This document shows, piece by piece, positions 18,136 to 26,097 of a stretch of DNA of 64,000 bases. The notes under the pieces were generated by a model. The model was not told the origin of the DNA. It ran no database searches and was given only the letters and a program-made list of their open reading frames with translations. A program made the translations under genes and the position numbers. The DNA lies in contig CANMBD010000001.1 in the NCBI GenBank assembly GCA_947495985.1, forward strand, positions 1,178,001 to 1,242,000, written 5' to 3'. Within the stretch, counting starts at the first letter, position 1, and each line of letters begins with the position of its first letter. The DNA is from an uncultured Sphingomonadaceae bacterium. GTDB lineage: Bacteria; Pseudomonadota; Alphaproteobacteria; Sphingomonadales; Sphingomonadaceae.

Positions 18136-19560
18136 ATGAAGACCCTTCTATTTGCTGGCTTGGCTGGCGCTATGGCGATGACGCCAGCAGCGGCATCTGC
18201 CGCCATCGACTCGGTGCCGGGCAGCACCGCAGCGCAGGCACCAGTGGATATGTCTTTTGCCTCTGTCACTGCGCTTGCCTCTGGTGCGCAGGCCGCCAAG
18301 AAGACGATGAACCGCATGGGCGGTAAGCATATGCGGCATGCCATGCGCGGCGGGCGCCATTTTCGCGACGGTGCAAAAGTCCGGATGGGACGCATGGGAT
18401 ATCGCAAAGGGTATAAGCGGCCGCACCGTGGTTTCCGGCTGCCGAGGACTTTCATCAGACCCAGCTTCTTTATCGCCAACTATGGTCATTATGGGCTTCA
18501 CCGACCCACTGCTGGCTATGGCTGGTCGCGCTATTATGATGATGCGGTTCTGACTGATCGCCGCGGAGTGGTCTATGATAGCGTCAGCAATCTCGATTGG
18601 GATCGCTATAATCAGGGCTATAATGACGGTTACCGCGCTGGTCAGGTAACCTATGATAAAAGCATCCTGATGAATGATGACCGGGTTATCGCAACGCCAT
18701 CGGGCGCGCATGGCGGATCGACGATCTATCAAGGTGACTGGGACGGCGCATATCGCGAAGATGGCAGTTACAAAGGCGATTGGCAGGGAACGTATCGCGA
18801 CGCCGAAGGAAAGGTTTATAAAGGACAATATTCCGGTACATTCATTGGTGATGGCGATGTTTCACAAGCCGGCGTCAACTCTGCCGATGGTCCGCATTGG
18901 AGCAGCGAAGGGCCTGTCCGCGACACCCCTTACTATCAAGAACGCCACCACGCAGATCAGGGTTATGACACCCGTGCTGAAGAACTGGCCTATCTGGAGC
19001 GCTGCAAGAAAAGCAGCGGCATCGGTGGAGCCGTTGTCGGCGGTGCTATAGGTGCTTTGGCAGGGAATCGCATTGCCGGACGCGGGAACCGCTTAGGCGG
19101 CTCCTTAATTGGTGGCGGCGTTGGCGCATTGGCCGGTGCCGCAATTGATCAGAGCACGGATCGATGCCGCAAGCTCCTAAAGAAATATGGACAGGATTAT
19201 CAGGAACGTGAACAATATTCCCGTGCTCCTGGAGTAGATTACCGTGCACCTGAATACCGCGTTCCTGCACCGCGGACACAATACCGGGGACATCAACGTT
19301 ATCACAGTGGATGGCAGGGCGGATATTACTATCCCGCTTACTACTACACGCATGCCCAACCGATGGTGACTACAGTTGTGATCGAATCCACGCCGGTTAC
19401 TACGACGACCACGACGACCTATATCGATGAAGAAGTCATCTACACAAAAGCCAAGCCAGCCAAGAAACGCTGGAAAGCAGCTCCAAAAAAGGCGTGGAAA
19501 CCCAAGTCGAGAAAATACGACCCCGGTCCCCTGAAAGGCTGTCAACAGGCCCACTGCTGA
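18136..19560 (+). CDS. Secreted glycine-zipper 2TM domain protein
   Basis: A 474-residue exported protein. The start is ATG 18136, giving a standard signal peptide (MKTLLFAGLAGAMAMTPAAA) and AGGGAG upstream; the longer reading is not needed. The middle has repeated G-D-W elements (QGDWDGAYRE, KGDWQGTYRD) spaced about 16 residues, similar in spirit to MORN-type repeats. A glycine zipper (GAVVGGAIGALAGNRIAG) near residue 310 would pack two helices in a membrane. The C-terminus is tyrosine-rich and then basic (KRWKAAPKKAWKPKSRK). Likely an envelope structural protein; no specific function is known. A terminator follows. Confidence 0.82.
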   Translation: MKTLLFAGLAGAMAMTPAAASAAIDSVPGSTAAQAPVDMSFASVTALASGAQAAKKTMNRMGGKHMRHAMRGGRHFRDGAKVRMGRMGYRKGYKRPHRGFRLPRTFIRPSFFIANYGHYGLHRPTAGYGWSRYYDDAVLTDRRGVVYDSVSNLDWDRYNQGYNDGYRAGQVTYDKSILMNDDRVIATPSGAHGGSTIYQGDWDGAYREDGSYKGDWQGTYRDAEGKVYKGQYSGTFIGDGDVSQAGVNSADGPHWSSEGPVRDTPYYQERHHADQGYDTRAEELAYLERCKKSSGIGGAVVGGAIGALAGNRIAGRGNRLGGSLIGGGVGALAGAAIDQSTDRCRKLLKKYGQDYQEREQYSRAPGVDYRAPEYRVPAPRTQYRGHQRYHSGWQGGYYYPAYYYTHAQPMVTTVVIESTPVTTTTTTTYIDEEVIYTKAKPAKKRWKAAPKKAWKPKSRKYDPGPLKGCQQAHC

Positions 19561-19590
19561 TATTGCAATTGAGTATTCACCAAATTGAAG

Positions 19591-19624
19591 AAAGCCCGCT
19601 GATCAAAATCATTGGCGGGCTTTT
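19591..19624 (+). terminator. Rho-independent terminator
   Basis: Arms AAAGCCCGC and GCGGGCTTT surround a loop of about 15 bases and end in a T run. It lies about 30 bases after the glycine-zipper stop codon and also faces the converging bpt gene. Confidence 0.82.
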
Positions 19625-19667
19625 CCATTTGTAACTTAACGGTTTGAGAGGGCTTCCTCTCGACGAA

Positions 19668-20426
19668 TCAGGGAGTCTTCTTCGCGTCTACGCCCCGATT
19701 AAATCGCCGCCAACCTTCGGGACCAAGCTGCTCGAGCGGTTGAAAACGGACTTTATATTCCATCCGGCTCGATCCATTCACCCAATAGCCAAGATAGACA
19801 TAGGGCAGACCCGCTTTGCGTGCCCGCAAGATGTGATCCATTATAATGAAATTACCGAGACCAGCCCGATCAGGGTGATCGGCATCAAAAAAACTGTAAA
19901 TCATCGACAAGCCATCGCCTTGCTGGTCGGTCAAACAAGCTCCAACCAGCCGGCCTTTGACACCATCGACAGTTGGTTCGCGATATTCGATGACATAGCT
20001 TTTTACCGGCGACTGCTCGATCATATCGGAATAGTCCATCTCGTCCATCTCGGTCATTCCACCACCGGGATGCCGTTTAGAGAGATATTTTTGCAGCAAA
20101 GAAAATTGTTCCTCGGTCGCCCATGGCTCGCAAGCCTCGACGACCAGATCCTGATTGCGCCGCAATAATTTTCGTTGCGTGGCATTGGGTCGAAACTCAT
20201 CGACCAGTACCCTCACCGAAACGCAAGCTTTGCAGTCAAGACAGCTTGGCCGGTATGCGACATTTTGACTGCGACGAAATCCGATCCGGCCCAATGCGTC
20301 ATTGAGTTCGTCAGTGTGAGGGCCCGTCAGCTCAGTGAAAACCTTGCGTTCGCTTTTTCCCGGCAAATAAGGGCACGGGCTAGGATTTGTAACAAAAAAT
20401 CGCGGAAAGCGAACGGGTGCAGTCAC
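19668..20426 (-). CDS. bpt: Aspartate/glutamate leucyltransferase (Bpt)
   Basis: This 252-residue aminoacyl-tRNA-protein transferase adds leucine to N-terminal Asp or Glu, marking the protein for ClpS/ClpAP degradation by the N-end rule. Features are the N-terminal [16 protein letters not shown], the cysteine-containing segment [13 protein letters not shown] and the GNAT-like C-terminal part with [14 protein letters not shown] and [14 protein letters not shown]. Length matches bacterial Bpt. The gene is alone on its strand, converging with the glycine-zipper gene. Confidence 0.93.
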   Translation of the reverse strand: MTAPVRFPRFFVTNPSPCPYLPGKSERKVFTELTGPHTDELNDALGRIGFRRSQNVAYRPSCLDCKACVSVRVLVDEFRPNATQRKLLRRNQDLVVEACEPWATEEQFSLLQKYLSKRHPGGGMTEMDEMDYSDMIEQSPVKSYVIEYREPTVDGVKGRLVGACLTDQQGDGLSMIYSFFDADHPDRAGLGNFIIMDHILRARKAGLPYVYLGYWVNGSSRMEYKVRFQPLEQLGPEGWRRFNRGVDAKKTP

Positions 20427-20555
20427 AGATGAGAGCCTTATCTTCTACATTAAGAATCAGTAAACCTAATATGCCTCGTACTATCACTTATGAAAAGGCA
20501 ATTTACCATGATGTAAGATCAGTGGCCCAACTGCGTCCAATCCATCATCACCAGG

Positions 20556-20587
20556 CAAAAAAAACGGGGCGATAACACCCCGTTTTT
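20556..20587 (-). terminator. Rho-independent terminator of the small membrane protein gene
   Basis: Inverted repeat with arms ACGGGG and CCCCGT; an A tract before it on the plus strand gives eight T residues on the minus strand, and a shorter T run follows on the plus strand. It could therefore act in both directions. Confidence 0.88.
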
Positions 20588-20607
20588 GTTAAATATCTTT
20601 TTAGGTC

Positions 20608-20850
20608 TCAGGGACTTGTTGGCTCATCGTCATCGTCATCAGCAATGATGATAATACCGGCGATTACAGCTGCAGCAGCCAAAACACCGATGATGATGCC
20701 AGTGCTACCTTCAAGCTTTTCAGCTTCGGAATCAGACGAAGCACCAATGCGTTCTGCAACTGGAGCAGTGCTCTGCACAGCCTGAGCCATTGCAGGAGCA
20801 GTGATGAGGGATACAGCGGCTACGGTAGCTGCCAATTTTTTAAACTTCAT
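20608..20850 (-). CDS. Small exported membrane protein with acidic C-terminal tail
   Basis: An 80-residue protein. The ATG at 20850 follows GGAG by six bases. It has a signal peptide (MKFKKLAATVAAVSLITAPA cleaved near AMAQA), a short hydrophilic part, then one C-terminal membrane helix (GIIIGVLAAAAVIAGIIII) and a five-aspartate tail. The topology suggests an inner membrane protein with a short acidic cytoplasmic tail. Similar small proteins occur in sphingomonads with no known function. A long inverted repeat precedes it and a strong terminator follows, so it is a monocistronic, probably well-expressed unit. Confidence 0.8.
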   Translation of the reverse strand: MKFKKLAATVAAVSLITAPAMAQAVQSTAPVAERIGASSDSEAEKLEGSTGIIIGVLAAAAVIAGIIIIADDDDDEPTSP

Positions 20851-20880
20851 TATATACTCCAATCAGAATATTTTCAGTTC

Positions 20881-20915
20881 CCAAAGGACTAAAGTCAAAT
20901 ACCTAGTCCATTTGG
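20881..20915. promoter_or_regulatory. Inverted repeat upstream of the small membrane protein gene
   Basis: CCAAAGGACTA at 20881-20891 pairs with TAGTCCATTTGG at 20904-20915, with one bulged base. It lies 31-65 bases upstream of the start codon, where it could be an operator or, if transcribed, a leader hairpin. No regulator is identified. Confidence 0.5.
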
Positions 20916-21039
20916 ATATGCCAATAACGCTGCGCGACTCTTTATGGGGTGCATCCGCTATCGTTAGTTTTTTTACGGCCAAGCCCCATCAAACGCAAGT
21001 ATTAAAAGGCAATTTCAGTTAATATGACGCAAACATAGG

Positions 21040-22725
21040 TTATTTTACTGGTTGTATCGCCTCGTTTACAAAAACCGGTCGTCCCCCAACCCACGTCTGC
21101 TCAACCCTGATATTCCTGATCGCTTGTGGCGCAATCAGCATGATGTCTTCCTGAACGATGAGGAAATCTGCGCGCTTCCCCTCAGTCAGGCTGCCGAGCC
21201 GATCTTCGGCAAACGAGGCATAAGCTGCTCCTATGGTGTAGGCGTACCATGCTTCCTCACGCGTCAACCGCTCACCCGGCAACCATCCGCCAAAAGGTTG
21301 TCCATTTGCATCTTCCCGCGTCATTGCAACTGCCAATCCGGGAAACGGATTGGGCGATTCAACGGGAACATCGGTTCCAAAAGCCAATTTCGCGCCCGAT
21401 TCGAGAATCGATTTCCAAGCATAAGCACCGTCTAGGCGGTTAGACCCCAGTCGGGCCTCTGCCATTAGTCGATCGGACGTCTGATGAACTGGTTGCATCG
21501 ATGCAATTGTTCCGGTGCGAGCAATTCTTGGCAAGTCCATAGGATCAACAATCTGTGCGTGCTCGATCCGCCACCGTCGGTCCCCTTTAAAAGTATATTG
21601 TAGTTCTTCAACCGCAGATAAAATCTCGTCATTGGCTTGGTCGCCAATCGCATGCACGGCTGTTTGAAAACGATCCATTGCCGCACGGCTCATCTTGTTT
21701 TTAAGTTGCGCAGGGGACAGGAGCGCCAATCCTTTCTCTCCCGGTTTGTCAGCATAGGGTTCCTTTAACAATGCACCACGTGATCCCAACGCTCCATCGA
21801 TATAAAGCTTTACGCCCGCTAGTTTCAGATGATCATCATAAAGCCATGGCGACGGTCCCGGTCCGCCAATTGCAATCATATTTTCGATTTCACCGGCATA
21901 AGAGATGATCCGAACTTTCAGTTGCCCTTTGTCTCCTGCCCTTCGGAAACTCTGCCAATCGGACATCGTGGTCCCCATATCAGCAATCGCGGTCACTCCC
22001 TGAGAAAGCAGTATTTCTTGAGCCTTCATGAGAGCAAGGTCTTTTTCTACAGGGCGCGGTGCCGGAATGGATTTGCTGAACAGTCCCTGTGCTTTGTCGA
22101 CGAAGATACCGGTTGGTTTACCGCCCGCTCTTTCGATTGCACCGCCCGGAGGTGCCTTGGTTGCGGACGTGATACCTGCAGCTTTCATACCTGCGCTGTT
22201 GACCCAGGCGGCATGGCCGTCGACGCGTTCGAGATAAACTGGCCGGCCCGGAACAACAGCGTCAAGCTCGGCAGCTGTTGGGAAGCGTCCCAATCCCCAT
22301 GTTTCCTGATTCCATCCACCACCGATAATCCACCGGCGATTGGGGTATTTTGCGGCATATGCGCGCAACGCCTCCTGCGCCTCCGCAAGAGTCTTTGTCT
22401 GCGAGAGGTCTAATGTCAGTGCGGCAAAGCCCAATCCCATCACATGACCATGGGCATCGACAAATCCGGGAATCAGGGTTTTACCTTTACCGTCAAATTG
22501 GAAATCAACATCCTTGGGACGCTTGTCTTTCCGGTCGAGCAATTCCTTTACCCGACCATCGTCGTCGATAACCATCGCAGCAAACCGGACGACTTTCCCT
22601 TCTTCATTGAGCGTTATTCCATTGACGTTCTCGATCAAGCTGTCGGCCTGAGCTGGCAAGCCGACAATCATAGCGGCAGCCCATAAGGCCGTGCACGCTT
22701 TCGCTATTGATGAAAAAATACGCAT
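21040..22725 (-). CDS. Exported YtcJ-like metal-dependent amidohydrolase
   Basis: A 561-residue amidohydrolase with an N-terminal signal peptide (AALWAAAMIVGLPAQAD-like end). The metal ligands are visible: VDAHGHVMG near residue 90, HAIGDQAN, EHAQIVD and the aspartate in FGTDVPVESPNP. These match the YtcJ subgroup, whose known members hydrolyse N-substituted formamides or similar amides; the substrate here is unknown. It lies 30 bases after an HIBADH-family gene on the same strand and is probably co-transcribed with it. Confidence 0.87.
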   Translation of the reverse strand: MRIFSSIAKACTALWAAAMIVGLPAQADSLIENVNGITLNEEGKVVRFAAMVIDDDGRVKELLDRKDKRPKDVDFQFDGKGKTLIPGFVDAHGHVMGLGFAALTLDLSQTKTLAEAQEALRAYAAKYPNRRWIIGGGWNQETWGLGRFPTAAELDAVVPGRPVYLERVDGHAAWVNSAGMKAAGITSATKAPPGGAIERAGGKPTGIFVDKAQGLFSKSIPAPRPVEKDLALMKAQEILLSQGVTAIADMGTTMSDWQSFRRAGDKGQLKVRIISYAGEIENMIAIGGPGPSPWLYDDHLKLAGVKLYIDGALGSRGALLKEPYADKPGEKGLALLSPAQLKNKMSRAAMDRFQTAVHAIGDQANDEILSAVEELQYTFKGDRRWRIEHAQIVDPMDLPRIARTGTIASMQPVHQTSDRLMAEARLGSNRLDGAYAWKSILESGAKLAFGTDVPVESPNPFPGLAVAMTREDANGQPFGGWLPGERLTREEAWYAYTIGAAYASFAEDRLGSLTEGKRADFLIVQEDIMLIAPQAIRNIRVEQTWVGGRPVFVNEAIQPVK

Positions 22726-22755
22726 TACTATCCCCCGAAAATCAATCCCTAAAAA

Positions 22756-23631
22756 CTACGCTCGGCTCTTGGCAATTCTTGACACCAGCGAACTTGTGTC
22801 ATGCCGGCCGCCACCTGCCGCCTGTACTTCGGCATAAAACTGATCGACCAATGCGGCGACAGGCAAGGTCGATCCGTTGGTCCGTGCTTCTGCAAGTGCT
22901 AGTCCGAGATCCTTACGCATCCAGTCAACCGCAAAGCCAAAATCAAATTCGTCATTGGCCATGGTGGTCCAGCGGTTATCCATTTGCCAGCTTTGCGCAG
23001 CCCCTCCAGAAATGGCTTCATAAACCTTGTCCAGGTCCAGTTTGCTTGCCTGAGCAAAACGCAGAGCTTCAGATAGGCCTTCCAAAACCCCGGCGATAGC
23101 AATCTGATTGCACATTTTTGTTGTTTGCCCGGCGCCCGGCCCACCCACATGAACAATGCGTGCTGCATAAACCGACATGATATTTTCCGCTGCGGCGAAG
23201 GCCTCTTTACTACCGCCGCACATGATAGACAATTTGCCATTTTCGGCCCCTGCCTGTCCCCCGGAAACCGGCGCATCCACCACATCGATGCTGCGCCCTT
23301 GCGCCTCGACCGACAATTGTCGGGCAATCTGGGCAGAGACAGTGGTATGATCGATAAACAGACCACCGTTTTGCATTGCACCAAAAGCGCCGTCACGGCC
23401 CATGGTAACCCCACTTAAATCATCGTCATTGCCAACACAGCTGATCACAATCTGGGCCTCTTTGGCCGCTTCCGCAGGACTGAGCGCAAAATCTCCGCCA
23501 TGCTCCGCAACCCATTTTTCCGCTTTCGATTGGGTGCGATTATAGACTGTCAGGTCATGCCCGGCTCGGGCAAGGTGGGCTGCCATGGGGCCGCCCATCA
23601 CGCCAATTCCGATAAATGTAATTTTTGCCAT
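22756..23631 (-). CDS. NAD(P)-dependent oxidoreductase, 3-hydroxyisobutyrate dehydrogenase family
   Basis: A 291-residue beta-hydroxyacid dehydrogenase. The Rossmann segment FIGIGVMGGPMAAHLARAG is at the N-terminus, the substrate-binding DAPVSGGQAGAENG is near residue 120, and the catalytic lysine lies in GAGQTTKMCNQI. The family includes 3-hydroxyisobutyrate, tartronate semialdehyde and 2-(hydroxymethyl)glutarate reductases; which applies is not clear. It precedes the YtcJ-like gene in one transcription unit and diverges from ilvA. Confidence 0.88.
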   Translation of the reverse strand: MAKITFIGIGVMGGPMAAHLARAGHDLTVYNRTQSKAEKWVAEHGGDFALSPAEAAKEAQIVISCVGNDDDLSGVTMGRDGAFGAMQNGGLFIDHTTVSAQIARQLSVEAQGRSIDVVDAPVSGGQAGAENGKLSIMCGGSKEAFAAAENIMSVYAARIVHVGGPGAGQTTKMCNQIAIAGVLEGLSEALRFAQASKLDLDKVYEAISGGAAQSWQMDNRWTTMANDEFDFGFAVDWMRKDLGLALAEARTNGSTLPVAALVDQFYAEVQAAGGGRHDTSSLVSRIAKSRA

Positions 23632-23703
23632 ATTCTAATATCCTTATGGCCCGCATAATCATTGTTTCCCTGAAAGACCAGATGGGTTAGGGGCTTTGGC
23701 ATT

Positions 23704-24945
23704 ATGACCGATCAAGACACCAGTTCGCTCCCGTCCTTCACCTATGCCGATGTCCGTGCGGCTCATGCCCGCATTCGTGACCGTATCGTGCAAACGCCGA
23801 CGTTAAAGAGCATCACTCTGTCCGAGATGGCTGGCGCGGAAGTCTTCCTGAAATTCGAGAATCTACAGTTTACCGCGGCCTATAAGGAGCGCGGTGCGTT
23901 AAACGCCTTACTGCTGATGGATGAAGACAAACGCACTGCCGGTGTCATCGCAGCCTCGGCAGGTAACCATGCGCAAGGTCTCGCGTACAATGCCAAGAAT
24001 CTCGGTATTCCAGCTACCATCGTCATGCCTACGACCACGCCAATGGTCAAAGTGGAACAAACGCGCGGCCATGGTGCGGAAATTGTCATGGCGGGCGGCA
24101 ATTATGACGAAGCCTATTCGCACGCTCTGGAGCTCGCTAAGACACGCGGCCTGACTTACATCCACGCCTTTGATGACCCACATGTGGCTGCTGGTCAGGG
24201 TACAGTCGCAATTGAAATGCTGGAGGCCGTTCCCGATCTTGATCGTTTGATCATTCCGATTGGCGGCGGCGGTTTGTTTTCCGGCATGGCGACCGCTGCA
24301 CATGTAATGAAACCGGACATTAAAATGACCGGTGTCCAGGCCGCGCTTTATCCCAGCATGTACGGAAAACTGAACGGCAAGGACGTAACCGCCGGCGGTG
24401 ATACACTGGCCGAGGGTATTGCCGTTCGCAATCCATCCGAATTTACCGCCGCGGTGATCAAGGAATATATCGATGAAATCCTGTTGGTCGGCGAAGCCCA
24501 ACTGGAGGGTGCTGTCAGCTTGCTGCTCCAGATAGAAAAAACCGTTGTCGAGGGCGCTGGTGCAGCCGGCCTGGCAGCTCTACTCGGTAACAAGGCTAAA
24601 TTTGCGGGTGAGAAAGTCGGCCTAGTGCTGTGCGGCGGCAATATCGACACACGCTTACTCGCAAACGTTCTGCTCCGTGACTTGGCCCGCTCCGGCCGCC
24701 TCGCTCGCCTGCGTCTGCATCTGCGCGATCAGCCGGGCGCGCTCTATAATGTAGTGAAGCAATTTGCCGAGCATGAAGTGAACATCATCGAGGTTTATCA
24801 CCAGCGCGTTTTCACCAACCTCCCCGCCAAGGGCTTAATTACCGACATCGAGTGCGAGGCGAAGGACAAGGAACAGCTGGACGCCTTGATCGTTGATCTC
24901 AACAAAGTCGGTTATGACGTTCGGCAAGTGGAACTGGCAGACTAA
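23704..24945 (+). CDS. ilvA: Threonine ammonia-lyase with ACT-like domain
   Basis: A 413-residue PLP enzyme that deaminates threonine to 2-oxobutanoate, the first step to isoleucine. The PLP lysine is Lys61 in TAAYKERGALN; the phosphate-binding glycine loop is PIGGGGLFSGM; SAGNHAQG is also present. A single C-terminal ACT-like domain begins about residue 335 (LRLHLRDQPGALYNVV). The length is that of the shorter class with one regulatory domain, not the 500-residue E. coli biosynthetic form. It stands apart from other ilv genes. Confidence 0.93.
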   Translation: MTDQDTSSLPSFTYADVRAAHARIRDRIVQTPTLKSITLSEMAGAEVFLKFENLQFTAAYKERGALNALLLMDEDKRTAGVIAASAGNHAQGLAYNAKNLGIPATIVMPTTTPMVKVEQTRGHGAEIVMAGGNYDEAYSHALELAKTRGLTYIHAFDDPHVAAGQGTVAIEMLEAVPDLDRLIIPIGGGGLFSGMATAAHVMKPDIKMTGVQAALYPSMYGKLNGKDVTAGGDTLAEGIAVRNPSEFTAAVIKEYIDEILLVGEAQLEGAVSLLLQIEKTVVEGAGAAGLAALLGNKAKFAGEKVGLVLCGGNIDTRLLANVLLRDLARSGRLARLRLHLRDQPGALYNVVKQFAEHEVNIIEVYHQRVFTNLPAKGLITDIECEAKDKEQLDALIVDLNKVGYDVRQVELAD

Positions 24946-24979
24946 AATCGGCGGGTCTACCTCTCAAATTTCCAACCAA

Positions 24980-25927
24980 TCAGTCCTCCTGATTGGAATT
25001 CAGTTCCTTTTCAAACCGGTTGATCATGGCGGAGCTTTGCATAGCAGCGGACACGTCAGCAGGTGAATGGTATAGCGAACTCAACAAAACCAAATCCAAT
25101 TCACTGATCGATACAGGCATTTTTCCATCGACTGCAGCGGCATCAAATAGCGAAAGGATAGAGTAGGCAGGTGCTTTGGCCGTCTTGCCGTCTCGCGTAT
25201 CCATATAGGACCGCATCGCCGCATAATCCGCAATCTGGATGGTGGTCAGATCCACAAGGGCACCTTTTTCGAGCAACAGGAAGGAATGCGTCATCGCTTG
25301 CGTGACCGTTCGCTTGATCCGCGATTTCACGTTTGAAGTCAGTGTTGGAACATATGTCTTGGCGGGAGTATCCACCGGCAGGATGCTTACATCATCGGAG
25401 TTCTGAAGCACACCTGATTCCGCAGAGCTCGCCTGAATCCGCTTCCATGCATAGGCCGGACCGCCGCTTTTGGCGATCCGCTCTCGTTCATAATGGGAAA
25501 TGTCGCCAAATAGTCGTGATCGTTTCTTGCGCAGCATCGAGATGGCCTCGTTGCCGTCAGCGACGACCATCACATATACATTTGGCGCGCAGCCTTCCGC
25601 CGCTACCTGCATATCGGCGGCCAAAGCGACGCCGCGCATGCGTCTCTCAACCTGCTTGATGTTTTCTTCAGACAGGCCGACAACCTTTGGACAGACAGCG
25701 CCTTGAAAGCGCGCATATTGACCTTTGTGCCGCCCACCTTTCGGCGTGGAAATTGTCGTGCGGACAAACGCCGAGATCTCTTCTTTGGTAACTTTATTAC
25801 CCGTGACAACGATATCATCACTGGTAGCATTCGGATCAGTAAAAGTAGCATTTGAAGAGGTCGGTAGAAACGCCATTCCCGCCAGTGTGATACTCATGGC
25901 GGCTAGTATTTTTCTGTTAAATGGCAT
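24980..25927 (-). CDS. Exported hypothetical protein with DIVVTG motif
   Basis: A 315-residue protein with a signal peptide (AAMSITLAGMAFLPTSSNA) followed by DDIVVTGNKVTKEEISAFVR. The DDIVVTG element resembles the post-signal stretch of several sphingomonad exported proteins and TonB receptors. Two cysteines (AVCPKVV and AEGCAPNV) may form a disulfide. No catalytic motif is visible. It converges with ilvA. A perfect 8-bp inverted repeat (CCAATCAG/CTGATTGG) covers the end of the gene but has no T tract. Confidence 0.72.
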   Translation of the reverse strand: MPFNRKILAAMSITLAGMAFLPTSSNATFTDPNATSDDIVVTGNKVTKEEISAFVRTTISTPKGGRHKGQYARFQGAVCPKVVGLSEENIKQVERRMRGVALAADMQVAAEGCAPNVYVMVVADGNEAISMLRKKRSRLFGDISHYERERIAKSGGPAYAWKRIQASSAESGVLQNSDDVSILPVDTPAKTYVPTLTSNVKSRIKRTVTQAMTHSFLLLEKGALVDLTTIQIADYAAMRSYMDTRDGKTAKAPAYSILSLFDAAAVDGKMPVSISELDLVLLSSLYHSPADVSAAMQSSAMINRFEKELNSNQED

Positions 25928-25984
25928 TGTAGCTCCTTTTCAAACCTGAACGTCGCACATCTCAGTGAACGAGTAAAGCGTAAG

Positions 25985-26085
25985 CCACCTATCCTTCCAG
26001 CGCCATGGACACGCACAACCTGCGTCTTTTGCTGGATCGCGTAATATGCGGCGGGTGGAACTTGCAGACCGATCACACCGCACCG
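25985..26085 (-). pseudogene. Decayed fragment of folP (dihydropteroate synthase C-terminus)
   Basis: Positions 26004-26042 match 28334-28372 inside folP at about 33 of 39 bases. In the minus-strand reading the fragment gives YYAIQQKTQVVRVHG, to be compared with HHAIQQGAQVVRVHD of FolP, which is the family's conserved substrate-site end. No remaining folP sequence is recognisable on either side, so this is a remnant and not a gene. It lies beyond the S9 peptidase, giving the order folP, peptidase, folP fragment. Confidence 0.68.
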
Positions 26086-26097
26086 CAATGCCTTAAC

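Noticed and set aside
24974-24994. Perfect 8-bp inverted repeat at the end of the 24980 gene as a terminator
   Set aside because: It overlaps coding sequence and lacks a T tract on either strand.
25903-26088. 61-codon minus-strand frame as a separate gene
   Set aside because: It is short, has no ribosome binding site, runs into the next gene's end and its only recognisable part is the folP remnant.
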